Source: Streptomyces rimosus
GTDB lineage: Bacteria > Actinomycetota > Actinomycetes > Streptomycetales > Streptomycetaceae
Direction of reading: 5' to 3'
Length of the DNA stretch: 64,000 bases
Assembly (NCBI RefSeq): GCF_008704655.1
Contig: NZ_CP023688.1
Location: 2,728,001 to 2,792,000, forward strand
Positions 1 to 8,788 of the stretch are shown piece by piece. Below the pieces are notes generated by a model. That model was not told where the DNA came from. It saw only the letters and a program-made list of their open reading frames with translations, and searched no databases. Numbering within the stretch: position 1 is the first letter of the stretch; each line of letters starts with the position of its first letter. Made by a program: the position numbers and the translations under genes.

Positions 1-621
1 CGGCGCGTAAGAGATGTGTACGCGCCGGGGCATCCGTGGCCCATGGGTCGCGGCGTGGCACCGGTGGAGCCCGGTGGGACTCGGCGGCGTGCGCGACGAT
101 CGCGATGCTATCGGGAGGCGCGTTCGCGCCCGGCACCGCCCCGCCGTCTGTTTGCAGACACGGTACGGCTGTCGTACACCCGGCGGGTGCGCTCCGCGGG
201 CGGGTCCTGCCGGAGCGCGCACCCGGTCCGACCGCCGCCCCGGTGAGCCTCTCCGCGGGCACCGGACCCGGGGTACGCGCCGCCGTCTCCGCTCACGACC
301 CTGCCGGGACGCCCGCCACCGCAGTACGCCGACGGCCCGAAACGCCTGTTGTCCGCGGGAAATACCGTCCGCCTGAGATGTGAGCTCGGGTGCCTTCGCT
401 CTGACGCACGTGGTACGGGCGCGACAGTTTGCATCGCCGTCCCGAAAAGCACCCCGGCGCACTGAGGGGCGCGCGGGAGACAACCCCGGCGCACCCCTGG
501 ACTCTGGCACGGATGGGGAGTTGTCTGGAATGCGGGGGCGCACGACGCGAACACAGGGGCGGGGCACGGGGGCGATCGATCACTGACAGCTTCGGGTTCT
601 CGGCGGATTGGGGCGCTTTCG
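1..621. other. Left-edge region without a recognisable gene
   Basis: I see no protein family, RNA gene or convincing ribosome site here. The open frames on both strands are arginine/proline-rich and look like the usual GC-driven shadow frames. The only small structure noted is a 5-bp inverted repeat with a 4-base loop (gtctg/cagac) at 146-159. The region probably holds the promoter of the methyltransferase gene that follows, but no clear -10/-35 pair stands out. Confidence 0.5.
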
Positions 622-1497
622 ATGACACCCACGCTCGTACGGCATCACCTCCGGCAGTCCGGCTCTCCCGGTTCGTACGGCTCCATCGCACCGGCCGACC
701 CCTGCACTCGCGCCCGTGACTGGGCCGAGATCCAGGAACGGATGCTGGTGCCGCTGTACGAGGCCGTCTACGACCGGATGGATGTCGGGCCGCACACCAA
801 ACTGCTGGGCCTGGGCTGTGGTTCCGGGCTCGCGCTGCTGATCGCCGCCGCCCGCGGCGCGCAGGTCTGCGGCGTGGACCTGGACGAGCAACGACTGGAT
901 CTCGCGCGGGAACGGCTGGCGCCCGACCCCGCGCGTGAGGCCCGGGCCAGCGCGACGCGCGCCACCGTGCTGGCGTGCGGCGGCCCGGAGCGGACGGCGG
1001 ACCCCGGCGGCGGCGCGTTCAACATCGTGACGGCCTTTCACCCGGTGGGCTGCGTCAGCAGTATCGAGGGCCTGACCGCTTCCCTGGTGACGGCGGCCGG
1101 GCTCACGGAACGCGGCAGTCCCGTGGTGCTGGGCGGCTGGGGGCCGGTGGAGAGGTGCGCCACGGCGAGCGTGCTGCGGGTGGCCCAGCGGCTGGCCGAT
1201 CCCTTGCGCACGGCGGGCGGCTGGCGGCCCAGCGGCCGGGACGACCTTGAGGAACTGGCCGGCAGGGTGGGGCTGCGGCCCGATGGTTCGGGGCGGGTGG
1301 CTTGCCCGTTCGGCTACGGCGACCTGCCGAGCGCGGTACGCGGGCTGCTGTCCACGGGGCTGTTCGACGCGGCGCTGGAGGTCACCGACCAGGCCCAGGT
1401 GGAGAAGGAGCTGAGCGAGGCGCTGCATCCGCACCAGCGTCCGGACGGCACGGTCTGGATGCCGAATGTGTTCCGCTATCTCATCGCCCGCACGTGA
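622..1497 (+). CDS. SAM-dependent class I methyltransferase
   Basis: A 291-residue soluble protein with a Rossmann-type SAM-binding core. Motif I reads LGLGCGSG at about residues 54-61 and is followed by the acidic strand GVDLDEQ near residue 85, as in class I methyltransferases that bind the ribose of SAM. The substrate cannot be read from the sequence. The C-terminal half resembles the lid region of small-molecule methyltransferases of actinomycetes. The ATG at 622 has a weak G-rich stretch upstream. The gene lies 382 bp before the yhf-like cluster on the same strand, too far to assume co-transcription. It could be a natural-product or quinone-type methyltransferase; the family is secure, the role is not. 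Confidence 0.75.
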   Translation: MTPTLVRHHLRQSGSPGSYGSIAPADPCTRARDWAEIQERMLVPLYEAVYDRMDVGPHTKLLGLGCGSGLALLIAAARGAQVCGVDLDEQRLDLARERLAPDPAREARASATRATVLACGGPERTADPGGGAFNIVTAFHPVGCVSSIEGLTASLVTAAGLTERGSPVVLGGWGPVERCATASVLRVAQRLADPLRTAGGWRPSGRDDLEELAGRVGLRPDGSGRVACPFGYGDLPSAVRGLLSTGLFDAALEVTDQAQVEKELSEALHPHQRPDGTVWMPNVFRYLIART

Positions 1498-1866
1498 CTT
1501 CCGCGGTTCCCGCCGACGCTGCCGGTCCTGCCCATCCCGCCGATCCTGCCGATGACCTGACACCCTGATCTCCGAGACCCGCCACTGTCCGTACGGTTCG
1601 CCCCACTCCGGCCGAGGCTTCGCCCGCCGTGGCGCGGGCTTCCGGAACGGCCGGCCCACGCCGTGCCGCATGCTGCCCGTGCCGCGCTCCGCATCCATCC
1701 TTACGCCGTTACGGCGCGCGGCGCGGGCGATCGATGCGGCGAAATGTGGCGACACACCTCTCTTCCGCCTCCGCCTCTTCCCCAAGCCGCGAGCACGCCG
1801 AGCGCGTCACCGCGGCGCCTCACTCGTTCACCCTCGCGAGCGATACCCAATATCCAGAATTCTGGT
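1498..1866. other. Intergenic region upstream of the yhfZ-like gene
   Basis: About 370 bases with no supported gene. An open frame in phase with the downstream regulator runs back to 1670, but its extra 70 residues are basic and low-complexity, and the conserved winged-helix domain begins just after the ATG at 1880, so I treat this stretch as non-coding. The last part carries the palindrome and promoter candidate described separately. Confidence 0.5.
1854..1865. promoter_or_regulatory. Perfect 12-bp palindrome, candidate YhfZ operator
   Basis: The sequence ccagaattctgg is its own reverse complement, and the symmetry extends to about 18 bp with mismatches. It lies 14 bases before the ATG of the GntR-like gene and directly upstream of the likely -10 element, where a bound regulator would block transcription. 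Autoregulation by the encoded winged-helix protein is inferred, not shown. Confidence 0.5.
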
Positions 1867-1872
1867 TACTGT
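1867..1872 (+). promoter_or_regulatory. Candidate -10 element of a leaderless yhfZ transcript
   Basis: tactgt fits the Streptomyces TANNNT -10 pattern and ends seven bases before the ATG at 1880. No Shine-Dalgarno sequence precedes that ATG, so transcription could begin at the start codon itself. No good -35 hexamer is visible. Confidence 0.4.
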
Positions 1873-1879
1873 CATTTCC

Positions 1880-2827
1880 ATGAACAGCATCGACGAACGG
1901 TTCCTGACCCGCAACGGACACGCCGCCCGACGGCTCGCCGCCCTCCTGATCAATCAGCCCACCGAGGGCGAGGGCGCACGACTCCCCCGCGTACGCGACC
2001 TGGCCGCGGAGCTCGGGGTCGGCAACGGCACGGTGCAGGCCGCGCTCCAACTCCTGGAGGAATCAGGGGCGATGGACACGGTGGCCCGCGGACATCTCGG
2101 CACCTTCCTGGTCCGTGCCGACCGCGCCATACTGTGGCGCCTCGCGGGGCTGGGCACCGTCCTCGCCGCGATGCCGTTGCCCCACTCGCGTCGTCGCGAG
2201 GGCCTGGCGACCGGCTTGCGCGGCGCGTTCGAGAAGACCGGCGCGCCTTTCGCGATCACCTTCATGCGCGGTGCGGCGACCCGCGTGGGAGCTCTGCTGG
2301 ACGGGAAGGTCGACCTGGCGGTGCTGTCCCGCTTCGCCGCCGACGCACTGATGGAGCAGCATCCGATCGACTTGATCGCTGATCTTGGGCCGGCCACCTA
2401 CGCCGGAGCCCACGGGCTGCTGCTGCGGCACGGCGTCCAGCCCGACAGCGAGGGTCTGCGGGTCGCGGTGGACAACACATCGGAAGATCAACGGGCCCTG
2501 GCCGAGCGGGCGTTCGCGGGCCGGACGGACGTGACCTGGCTGGAGAGTTCGTTCATGCAGTTGTACGACCTGTTCGCGCTGGACCGCGCCGACGCCACTG
2601 TCTGGAACCTCGACGAGGTACCAGGGCAGCTGGCCGGAGAGGTGGATGTGCTGCCGCTCGACGTCGAGATCACCGGCGATTTCTCACCCCGTAGTTCCAG
2701 CGCGGCACTGATAGCCCGGAAGGAGGGCAGCGAGGCGCTGACAGCGGTGAGCGGGGCGCTCGACCTGGAGGCGGTCACCAGCTTGCAGACCGAGGTGCTG
2801 CGAGGGGAGCGCATGCCTTCCTACTGA
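1880..2827 (+). CDS. yhfZ: YhfZ-like GntR-family transcriptional regulator
   Basis: A 315-residue DNA-binding regulator. Residues about 10-75 form a GntR-type winged helix-turn-helix: PRVRDLAAELGVGNGTVQAA, then LLEESG and a wing. The rest (about 85-315) resembles a periplasmic-binding-protein-like effector domain as in E. coli YhfZ, with a motif around FMRGAATRVGALLDGKVDLAV typical of ligand-binding folds. The ATG at 1880 is chosen because conserved sequence starts there; the frame continues upstream without family similarity. It leads a cluster of seven more yhf-like genes, so it is the likely regulator of the set, probably sensing the pathway substrate. The stop is followed by a 281-bp gap before the next gene, suggesting that yhfY onward may have its own promoter. 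Family assignment is good; ligand unknown. Confidence 0.8.
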   Translation: MNSIDERFLTRNGHAARRLAALLINQPTEGEGARLPRVRDLAAELGVGNGTVQAALQLLEESGAMDTVARGHLGTFLVRADRAILWRLAGLGTVLAAMPLPHSRRREGLATGLRGAFEKTGAPFAITFMRGAATRVGALLDGKVDLAVLSRFAADALMEQHPIDLIADLGPATYAGAHGLLLRHGVQPDSEGLRVAVDNTSEDQRALAERAFAGRTDVTWLESSFMQLYDLFALDRADATVWNLDEVPGQLAGEVDVLPLDVEITGDFSPRSSSAALIARKEGSEALTAVSGALDLEAVTSLQTEVLRGERMPSY

Positions 2828-3108
2828 GATTGCCGATCGGCCGAGGGGGCCGGACCTGGTCGGGGTTGCCCAGGCCGCACGCCCGGCCCGACCCGGTGAG
2901 AGCTGAGGCACCGGTCGGACCACGGCACCAGGTCTGCCCTCGACTCCGCATCTGCTCTTGGCACCGGGCCTGCCCGGCACACGGTCCGGCTGCGGCACTG
3001 GGCCTGTCCGCACCACTCAGGCCCGATCGCCGGTGACACCTCCGCGTTTCGCACGCGGTTCGAGAAGACAAGACCTGTCTGTTGGCTGATGGGAGGTGAG
3101 GGGCGGTC
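2828..3108. other. 281-bp gap inside the yhf-like cluster with a small inverted repeat
   Basis: No gene is supported. Just before the yhfY ribosome site lies a short inverted repeat, agaca-agacc-tgtct, at 3066-3080. It could be a regulator site or part of a 5' leader. The gap is long compared with the tight spacing of the later genes, so an internal promoter is plausible. Confidence 0.4.
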
Positions 3109-3480
3109 ATGGAAGCCTTGCTCGCGCGACGGATCCAGCTCTTCGTGGAGAGCGGTCAGGTACGGCCCGAGGTCGCCGCGTTCGTCCGGGCCGAACTGGA
3201 AGTACTGGCCGCCGAGGGGTGCGCGGTCACCGAGGACTCCGCGGGCATGCTCACCAGCCATCTGCTGATGGCGCTGACCCGGTTGCAGGACGGCGAGCCG
3301 GTGGAGGAATTCCGCACCGATGACGTGGCTGCCGCGGAGCTGGCGGACCATCCCCGAGCCGTCCGGCGGGCCCGTGCCGTCTCCATACGGGCCGAGCGCG
3401 CCCTCGGCGTCCCGCTTCCCGAGTCCGAGCTCAATTTCCTGGCGATGCACTTCGCCGTACTGCGAAGGGACACACCATGA
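3109..3480 (+). CDS. yhfY: YhfY-like PRD-domain protein
   Basis: A 123-residue protein consisting of little more than one PTS-regulation-domain-like (PRD) helical bundle. The C-terminal stretch ESELNFLAMHFAVL matches the conserved second helix motif of PRDs, in which the histidine can be phosphorylated. E. coli YhfY is of the same size and type. It has a strong ribosome site (gggaggtgagg, 3091-3101) before ATG 3109, and its stop overlaps the next start in an ATGA, so translation is coupled to yhfU. It has no DNA-binding domain of its own and may modulate the YhfZ-like regulator or a partner protein. That role is inferred. Confidence 0.75.
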   Translation: MEALLARRIQLFVESGQVRPEVAAFVRAELEVLAAEGCAVTEDSAGMLTSHLLMALTRLQDGEPVEEFRTDDVAAAELADHPRAVRRARAVSIRAERALGVPLPESELNFLAMHFAVLRRDTP

Positions 3481-3833
3481 CGACCATCCTCACCGGCGGT
3501 GTCGGCAAGACCGAGGTCGCGGACGCGGTACGGCGGCTGGCGCCGCCCGGCGTCGAGGTCGCGGTCAGCAACGACATGGATGCCGTGGCACTGTTGCGGG
3601 CCGGCCGGGCCGACTACTTCCTGGGCACCTGCCAGACCGGGGCCGGGGCGTCGCTGGGCGTGCTGGTCGGGCTGATGGGCGCCGCCACCTGTCACACCTT
3701 CGGCCGCTCCGTCCCCTCCGGGGAAGAAATCAACACCTTGCTGGACCAAGGCAAGAGAGTGTTCGGCTTCGCCGTGGACCAGGTCGATGTGATCACGCCG
3801 GCGCTGGTCGGGGCCATAACCGCCCGAGCCTGA
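3477..3833 (+). CDS. yhfU: YhfU-like DUF2620 protein
   Basis: A 118-residue protein of the DUF2620 (YhfU) family, which has no known activity. It starts with a beta-strand and glycine loop (TILTGGVGKTEVADAV) and carries conserved segments GRADYFLGTCQTGAGASLG and AATCHTFGRS. The short alpha/beta architecture recalls small PTS IIB-like or nucleotide-loop proteins, but no catalytic cysteine or Walker motif can be claimed. It overlaps yhfY by 4 bp and lies 88 bp before the membrane protein gene yhfT. In E. coli yhfU also adjoins yhfT, so the two proteins may work together, for instance as a soluble partner of the transporter. Confidence 0.8.
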   Translation: MTTILTGGVGKTEVADAVRRLAPPGVEVAVSNDMDAVALLRAGRADYFLGTCQTGAGASLGVLVGLMGAATCHTFGRSVPSGEEINTLLDQGKRVFGFAVDQVDVITPALVGAITARA

Positions 3834-3921
3834 CCGCGTCGGCCTCCCCGCGGGTTCCGGCCGGCGTCGGCCCCGCAAGCCGTACGTTCCGATGACATGC
3901 CAGGGCACAAAGGAGTGACCC

Positions 3922-5304
3922 GTGAGCAGCACCGCCCTCGCCGCGAGCACCGGGCTCGACTTCTCGCTCGCGCAGCAACTGGCCGTCATAGCGCTGTGCG
4001 CCCTGACCGCCTTTCTCGCGCACCTGGCACTGGCCGTCTTCAACGACGGTGTCCGGCCCTTCCTGCTCGACTTCGTCCAGGGCCGTACGACCCGGAGCGC
4101 CACCACGGCGGTGTCCTTCGGACTCTCCGCCGGGTTCATCTTCGGGCTGGGCGCGCCGATGGCGCTCGCCTCCGGGGTGCTCAACCCCTGGCTGCTGTTT
4201 CTGCCCACCGACATTTTGGGGCTCCTCGCGCCGAAGAAGTGGCTCGCCCCGCTGTTGGGCGGCGCATGGGGCGGCGTGGTCGTGTTCGGTCTGAGGGGCG
4301 CCAACAACCTCGCGCACGATCTCCCGGTCGACTTCCTGACAGCCCTGCAACAGATGGCGACGCCAATCCTCTTTCTCTTCACGCTGTTTCCGGTACTGGC
4401 GATCACCAAGCAGTTCGGGAAGCTGCTCGGCGGCCTGGCCGGTGTGGTGGAGCTGGCACTGGTCGTGCTGACGATGAAGGTGTGGCCCGACGTGTTCGCG
4501 GGGGCGCCGGCCATGGCGGTCGGTGTGTTGCTCCTCATCGGCTTCGCGGTGGCCAGGGACGTAAGGCAGCGCCGGGCGGCGGAGCGGGCCGTCGCGGGCA
4601 TGGTGTCACCAACAGGCGAAGAGGCCCCGGTGGTCACGGCCGGCAGACCGTCCGAAGACGTGGATCCCATGGCGTCGTTGTTCGGGGCCAGTGCGGCCCG
4701 GCTGCGCCGACACCTGCCGTTGTTCATGGTGCTGGGCGCGGGGATCTGTCTGCTGAGCCAGCTACATGTGTTCGGCGGCGGGGAGGCGACCAGCTTCCTG
4801 GTCGCCAAGGGGCAGTACGCGGAGGCCGCACAGGTCGACCTCTACCGGTCCCTCGGGTTCATTCCGTTGATCGCCACCACCGCGCTGGCTTCCGGCGCGT
4901 ACGGCATCGTCGGCTTCACCCTCGTCTACCCCATCGGCTATCTGCTGCCGAGCCCCTGGCCGGCCTTGGTCTGCGGTGCCCTGGTCTTCGCCGCCGAGGT
5001 GCTGGCGCTGAGCTGGATCGGCAAGGCGCTGGGCAGGCTGCCGTCGGTGCGCGACTCCTCGGAGCATCTGCGCGGCGCCATCGGCGACACCCTGCACCTG
5101 GCGATTCTCTTCGGTTCCATGTTGGCGGCCCATGCCATGGGCGGCGGGCTCGGGATTCTCATAGCCAGCGGCCTCTACCTGCTGAACGAGGCCACGGGCC
5201 GGGTGGTGGTCCGGATGGCTGCCGCACCCGCCGCGGTCGTGGTGACCGGCATCGTCCTCAACGTTTTCTACTGGCTGGGCCTCTTCACCCCGATCAAGAC
5301 CTGA
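3922..5304 (+). CDS. yhfT: YhfT-like polytopic membrane protein, possible transporter
   Basis: A 460-residue inner-membrane protein with about ten or more hydrophobic segments, similar in length to E. coli YhfT (about 434). GTG 3922 follows a good aggag site at 3911. Conserved-looking elements include FNDGVRPFLLDFVQGR near residue 45, FIFGLGAPMALASGVLNPW near 75 and a long hydrophilic loop around residues 215-250. The family has no demonstrated substrate; given its place among PLP and phosphate enzymes it is the best candidate for uptake of the cluster's substrate. Gene order yhfU-yhfT is kept from enterobacteria. Assignment to the YhfT family is firm, transport function is inferred. Confidence 0.8.
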   Translation: MSSTALAASTGLDFSLAQQLAVIALCALTAFLAHLALAVFNDGVRPFLLDFVQGRTTRSATTAVSFGLSAGFIFGLGAPMALASGVLNPWLLFLPTDILGLLAPKKWLAPLLGGAWGGVVVFGLRGANNLAHDLPVDFLTALQQMATPILFLFTLFPVLAITKQFGKLLGGLAGVVELALVVLTMKVWPDVFAGAPAMAVGVLLLIGFAVARDVRQRRAAERAVAGMVSPTGEEAPVVTAGRPSEDVDPMASLFGASAARLRRHLPLFMVLGAGICLLSQLHVFGGGEATSFLVAKGQYAEAAQVDLYRSLGFIPLIATTALASGAYGIVGFTLVYPIGYLLPSPWPALVCGALVFAAEVLALSWIGKALGRLPSVRDSSEHLRGAIGDTLHLAILFGSMLAAHAMGGGLGILIASGLYLLNEATGRVVVRMAAAPAAVVVTGIVLNVFYWLGLFTPIKT

Positions 5305-5339
5305 GCAGGCGTGTGGGTACGCCGGGAAGGCAGCGCGTC

Positions 5340-6350
5340 ATGAACTCTCTCCTGAGGACCGTCACCGGCCCGCTGTCCGTAACCGCCGTGCGGGGCCCCG
5401 TGCTCGCCCACGAGCACCTGGCCCTCGACCTTTCCCGCCCCACCGACCGTACGGCTTCGCTGACGGCCCGGCATGCCCTAGCGGTGGCCGACGAACTGGC
5501 CGGTCTGCGTCGCCAGTTCGGGCTGTCGCTCGTAGTCGAGCTGACCTGTCGGGGCATGGGGCGGGACCCCGCTGCGCTGGCTCGTATTTCCTGGGCGTCC
5601 GGGGTCGCGGTCGTGGCAGGCACCGGGTGGTATCACGAAGCCTTCCATCCGGCCGAGGTGGCGGGCGCGAGCGTCGAGGAGCTGGCGGACAGGCTGGTCG
5701 AGGAGATCGAAGGCGGCATGGGCGCCGATGGGCCCTCCCCCGGTGTCATCGGGGAGGTCGGCAGCCACGGGGACCGGCCGAGCGAGCCGGAGGTCCGTAC
5801 GCTCACCGCGGCCGCCCGCGCCGCCGTGGCCACGGGTCTGTCGCTGGCCACCCACGCACAGCTGGGGCGCGGCGGCCTCGCCCAGTTGGAGGTGCTGACC
5901 GCGGCCGGTCTGGAGCCGCGCCGAATCAGTGTCGGTCACCAGGATCTGTTCGACGACGCCACGGTCCATCGGGAGCTGGCGGCGGCGGGCGCGTACGTCG
6001 CCTTCGACACCGTCGGGAAGGAGAGCTATCAGAGCGACGCGACCCGGCTGCGGCTGCTGCTCGCATTGCTGGAGGCCGGGCACGCCGACCGCGTACTGCT
6101 CAGCTGCGACATCTCGCGGCACAGCTATCTGGTCGGCGAGGGCGGTCATGGGTACGGGCATCTGTTCCGGTCGTTTCTGCCGCGCCTACGGATGGCCGGA
6201 GCCGACGACGAGCTGATCGATCTTCTGACCCGCCGCAATCCGTTGCGCTTCCTCACGGGCGGGGATGGGGCGGCCGGGCAGCCGGTTCGGCGCGGGGCCA
6301 CGGTTCCGCTCCCGGAAAGCGGCTTGGCAGATAGGGAGGCGCCGACATGA
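5340..6350 (+). CDS. php: Phosphotriesterase-homology protein (Php/YhfV-like)
   Basis: A 336-residue TIM-barrel metal-dependent hydrolase of the phosphotriesterase homology family. The binuclear metal ligands are visible: H24 and H26 in AHEHL, E139 in GEVG replacing the carbamylated lysine of true phosphotriesterase, H172 in ATHAQL, H200 in VGHQDL and D257 in SCDIS. The glutamate at the bridging position is as in E. coli Php. Family members hydrolyse lactones or phosphoesters, and the true substrate of Php is not known. ATG 5340 is preceded by gggaagg. The stop overlaps the yhfS start by 4 bp (ATGA). It likely acts on an intermediate of the same pathway as the PLP enzymes beside it. Confidence 0.85.
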   Translation: MNSLLRTVTGPLSVTAVRGPVLAHEHLALDLSRPTDRTASLTARHALAVADELAGLRRQFGLSLVVELTCRGMGRDPAALARISWASGVAVVAGTGWYHEAFHPAEVAGASVEELADRLVEEIEGGMGADGPSPGVIGEVGSHGDRPSEPEVRTLTAAARAAVATGLSLATHAQLGRGGLAQLEVLTAAGLEPRRISVGHQDLFDDATVHRELAAAGAYVAFDTVGKESYQSDATRLRLLLALLEAGHADRVLLSCDISRHSYLVGEGGHGYGHLFRSFLPRLRMAGADDELIDLLTRRNPLRFLTGGDGAAGQPVRRGATVPLPESGLADREAPT

Positions 6351-7594
6351 GCGTGCGATTGCCCCGGACGTTTCCGTTGCCGACGGTCGCGTTGGAGGAC
6401 GCGGTGGCGAACCAGTTCCGGCTGATGGAATGCGTCGCCCGGCATTTTGAGGGCCGACAGCTCTTTGAGGCGGATGCGGGGGTGGTGCCGGGGCTGGGGC
6501 GTCCACGTACCACCGCGCGGGTCGAGACCGTTCTCGCGGAGTTCTTAGGAGCTCCGGCCGCGGCGCTGGTGCAGGGCGCGGGCACGGGCGCCATCCGGGC
6601 CGCGCTCGGCGCCGTGCTCGATGCGGGCGATCCGCTGCTCGTGCACCGCGCGCCGGTCTACCGCACCACCGGTGTCACCTTGCGCGGGCTGGGGGTGGAG
6701 ACGGTCGAGGCGGATTTCAACGACCGTGCCGCATTGGACCGGGCGCTGGCGTCCGGACGGTTCCGGTGGGCGTTCGTCCAGCACAGCCGGCAGCGGGTGG
6801 CGGATTCCCACGACCCGGGCGAGGTGCTCGCCGCCTGCCGGGCCGCCGGTGTGCGCACCATCGTGGACGACAACTACGCGGTCTTCCGGGTGCCGCGATG
6901 CGGTGTGGAACTGGGCGCGGACGCTTCCTGTTTCTCACTGTTCAAGCTGCACGGCCCGGAGGGGGTGGGCCTTGTGGTCGGAGCGCGGGATCTGGTGGGG
7001 CGGGTGCATGACGCCAACTACTCCGGCGGCGGCCAGGTGCAAGGCCACCAGGCACTGGATGCGCTGCGGGCGCTCAGCCACGTACCGGTGATGTGGTCGG
7101 TGCAGTCCAGGGTGGGTACGGAGATCGCCGAGCGGCTGGCGGCGGGGGAGGTGCCCGGGGTCGCCGAGGTGCGGATCGCCAATGTCCAGGACCGTTGTCT
7201 ACTGGTCCGGCTGGACCGGCCGGTCGCCCGCGCGGTGCCGGACGCCGCAGCCCGGTACGGCGCCGCCCCGTACCCCGTAGGCGCCAACTCCCGCTACGAG
7301 ATCGCACCGCTCTTCTACCGGATGTCCCGGTCCGCCCTGGAGGACGCGCCGGAGCTGGCCGACTGGACGGTGCGGATCAACCCGATGCGAGCGGGCGCGG
7401 ACCTGGTGATCGACATCCTCCGGCGTGCCCTGCACGATCTGCGCGACGTTGACGGGAACGGCCGTCCGGCCGCCGCCGCTCCCGTACGTGCACGCGGTCT
7501 CGTGCCGACGCCAGTGTCCGATGCCGCCTCCTCCAGCACCCCACGCCCCGTGCACAGCGCGCACGGCTCCCGCGATCAACAGGAAGGAGGCTGA
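6347..7594 (+). CDS. yhfS: YhfS-like PLP-dependent enzyme, fold type I
   Basis: A 415-residue aminotransferase-fold protein. The PLP lysine is probably K200 in LFKLHGPEG, preceded by the ring-nitrogen aspartate region TIVDDNYAVF (about residues 171-180) and a phosphate-binding loop GAGTGAIRAA near residue 80. E. coli YhfS is about 361 residues; this one has a roughly 50-residue proline/alanine-rich C-terminal extension (from about residue 365) that looks disordered. It may act as a transaminase, lyase or cystathionine-synthase-like enzyme. ATGA overlap with php indicates coupled translation, and yhfX follows 6 bp downstream. Confidence 0.8.
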   Translation: MSVRLPRTFPLPTVALEDAVANQFRLMECVARHFEGRQLFEADAGVVPGLGRPRTTARVETVLAEFLGAPAAALVQGAGTGAIRAALGAVLDAGDPLLVHRAPVYRTTGVTLRGLGVETVEADFNDRAALDRALASGRFRWAFVQHSRQRVADSHDPGEVLAACRAAGVRTIVDDNYAVFRVPRCGVELGADASCFSLFKLHGPEGVGLVVGARDLVGRVHDANYSGGGQVQGHQALDALRALSHVPVMWSVQSRVGTEIAERLAAGEVPGVAEVRIANVQDRCLLVRLDRPVARAVPDAAARYGAAPYPVGANSRYEIAPLFYRMSRSALEDAPELADWTVRINPMRAGADLVIDILRRALHDLRDVDGNGRPAAAAPVRARGLVPTPVSDAASSSTPRPVHSAHGSRDQQEGG

Positions 7595-7600
7595 CTCACC

Positions 7601-8788
7601 GTGTTCCTCGACACCGTTCTCGCACGCAACCTGCGGCTGGTCGACTGCGCAGCCGAGCTGCACCGCACCGGCGCGGTGGAGCCCGACACGTACGTCGTGG
7701 ATCTGGACGCCGTCGAGGCCAATGCCGCGTTGCTGGCGAAGGCGGCGAGGCGGCAGGGCCTCGGCCTGTGGTTTGTGGCCAAGCAGATCGGGCGCAACCC
7801 CGAGCTGGTCCAGGCCGTCGCGCTGCATCTCCCCCGTTTCGCCGCCATCGACGTGCGCGAAGCCCGCACTCTGCACGCGGCGGGCGCGCAGGCCGGAAAT
7901 GTGGGCCACCTGGTGCAGACTCCCCACCGTGCGCTGCCCGAGATGCTTGCCTGGTGCCCCGAGGCGGTCACCGTATTCGATCTGGCCAACGCCCGTGCCG
8001 TCTCGGATGCCGCGCACAAACTGGGCTGCGTACAGGACGTTCTGGTACGGATCGAGGGCGCGCCCGGCACGGTCCATCCGGGACAGGAAGGTGGCGTGCC
8101 GCTCAGTGGTCTGGAGGGCTTCGCGGCCGAGGCGGAGCGAATGCCCGGCATCCGCCTGGCCGGAGCCACCGCGTTCCCGTGCGTCCAGTGCGAACCCGGG
8201 TCTGGGCAGCCGCGTCCCACCGCCACCTTCGAACTGGCCCGTCAGGCCCAAGCCTTGCTGACCGAACGCGGACACACAGAACTGAAGCTGAGCGCGCCCG
8301 GCGTCACCTGCGCGGCCACCTTGCCCATGCTCGCGGGGCTGGGCGCCACGCATGGCGAACCCGGCCACGCCCTCACCGGCACCACCCCTCTGCACGCCAT
8401 CGACCCGCAGCAGCCGGAGCGGCCCGCGTATGTATACGTCACCGAGGTCGCGCACCTCCTCGCCGACGGTCGGCCCGCACTCCACGGCGGCGGCTTCTAC
8501 CCCCGTTCCGGCGTCAAGTCGGCGTTGATCCCCCGGACCGGCGCCCGGCTCGCCGTCCAGACGGCTCCTGCCGAGAACATCGACTACTACCGACTGCTGG
8601 CTTCCGGGGATGCCCGTCCCGGTGACACCGCCGTCCTGGCGTTCCGTACGCAGATCTTCGTCACCCGTAGCACCGTCGCCGTCGTCGCCGGCCTTGGCGC
8701 CGGCAGCCCGCGGTTGACCGGCTGCTACGACGCGCTCGGCCGGCCGCTTCCGGAGGCCGCGGGCGGGAAAGGGGCGGGTGGACCATGA
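7601..8788 (+). CDS. yhfX: YhfX-like PLP enzyme, alanine-racemase fold
   Basis: A 395-residue protein with the N-terminal PLP-binding TIM barrel of alanine racemase and D-threonine aldolase type enzymes (fold type III). The Schiff-base lysine is K61 in FVAKQIG, placed after the typical strand YVVDLDAVEANAALL. E. coli YhfX is of similar length. Homology does not tell racemase from lyase or decarboxylase. GTG 7601 follows the strong aggaaggagg at 7580-7589. The stop overlaps yhfW by 4 bp. Two PLP enzymes of different folds in one operon suggest successive steps on an amino acid or amino-phosphonate-like compound, which is inference. Confidence 0.85.
   Translation: MFLDTVLARNLRLVDCAAELHRTGAVEPDTYVVDLDAVEANAALLAKAARRQGLGLWFVAKQIGRNPELVQAVALHLPRFAAIDVREARTLHAAGAQAGNVGHLVQTPHRALPEMLAWCPEAVTVFDLANARAVSDAAHKLGCVQDVLVRIEGAPGTVHPGQEGGVPLSGLEGFAAEAERMPGIRLAGATAFPCVQCEPGSGQPRPTATFELARQAQALLTERGHTELKLSAPGVTCAATLPMLAGLGATHGEPGHALTGTTPLHAIDPQQPERPAYVYVTEVAHLLADGRPALHGGGFYPRSGVKSALIPRTGARLAVQTAPAENIDYYRLLASGDARPGDTAVLAFRTQIFVTRSTVAVVAGLGAGSPRLTGCYDALGRPLPEAAGGKGAGGP

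Noticed and set aside
1670..1879. Longer start for the YhfZ-like regulator
   Set aside because: The additional 70 residues are basic low-complexity sequence before the conserved winged helix, and a promoter with palindrome fits inside this stretch.
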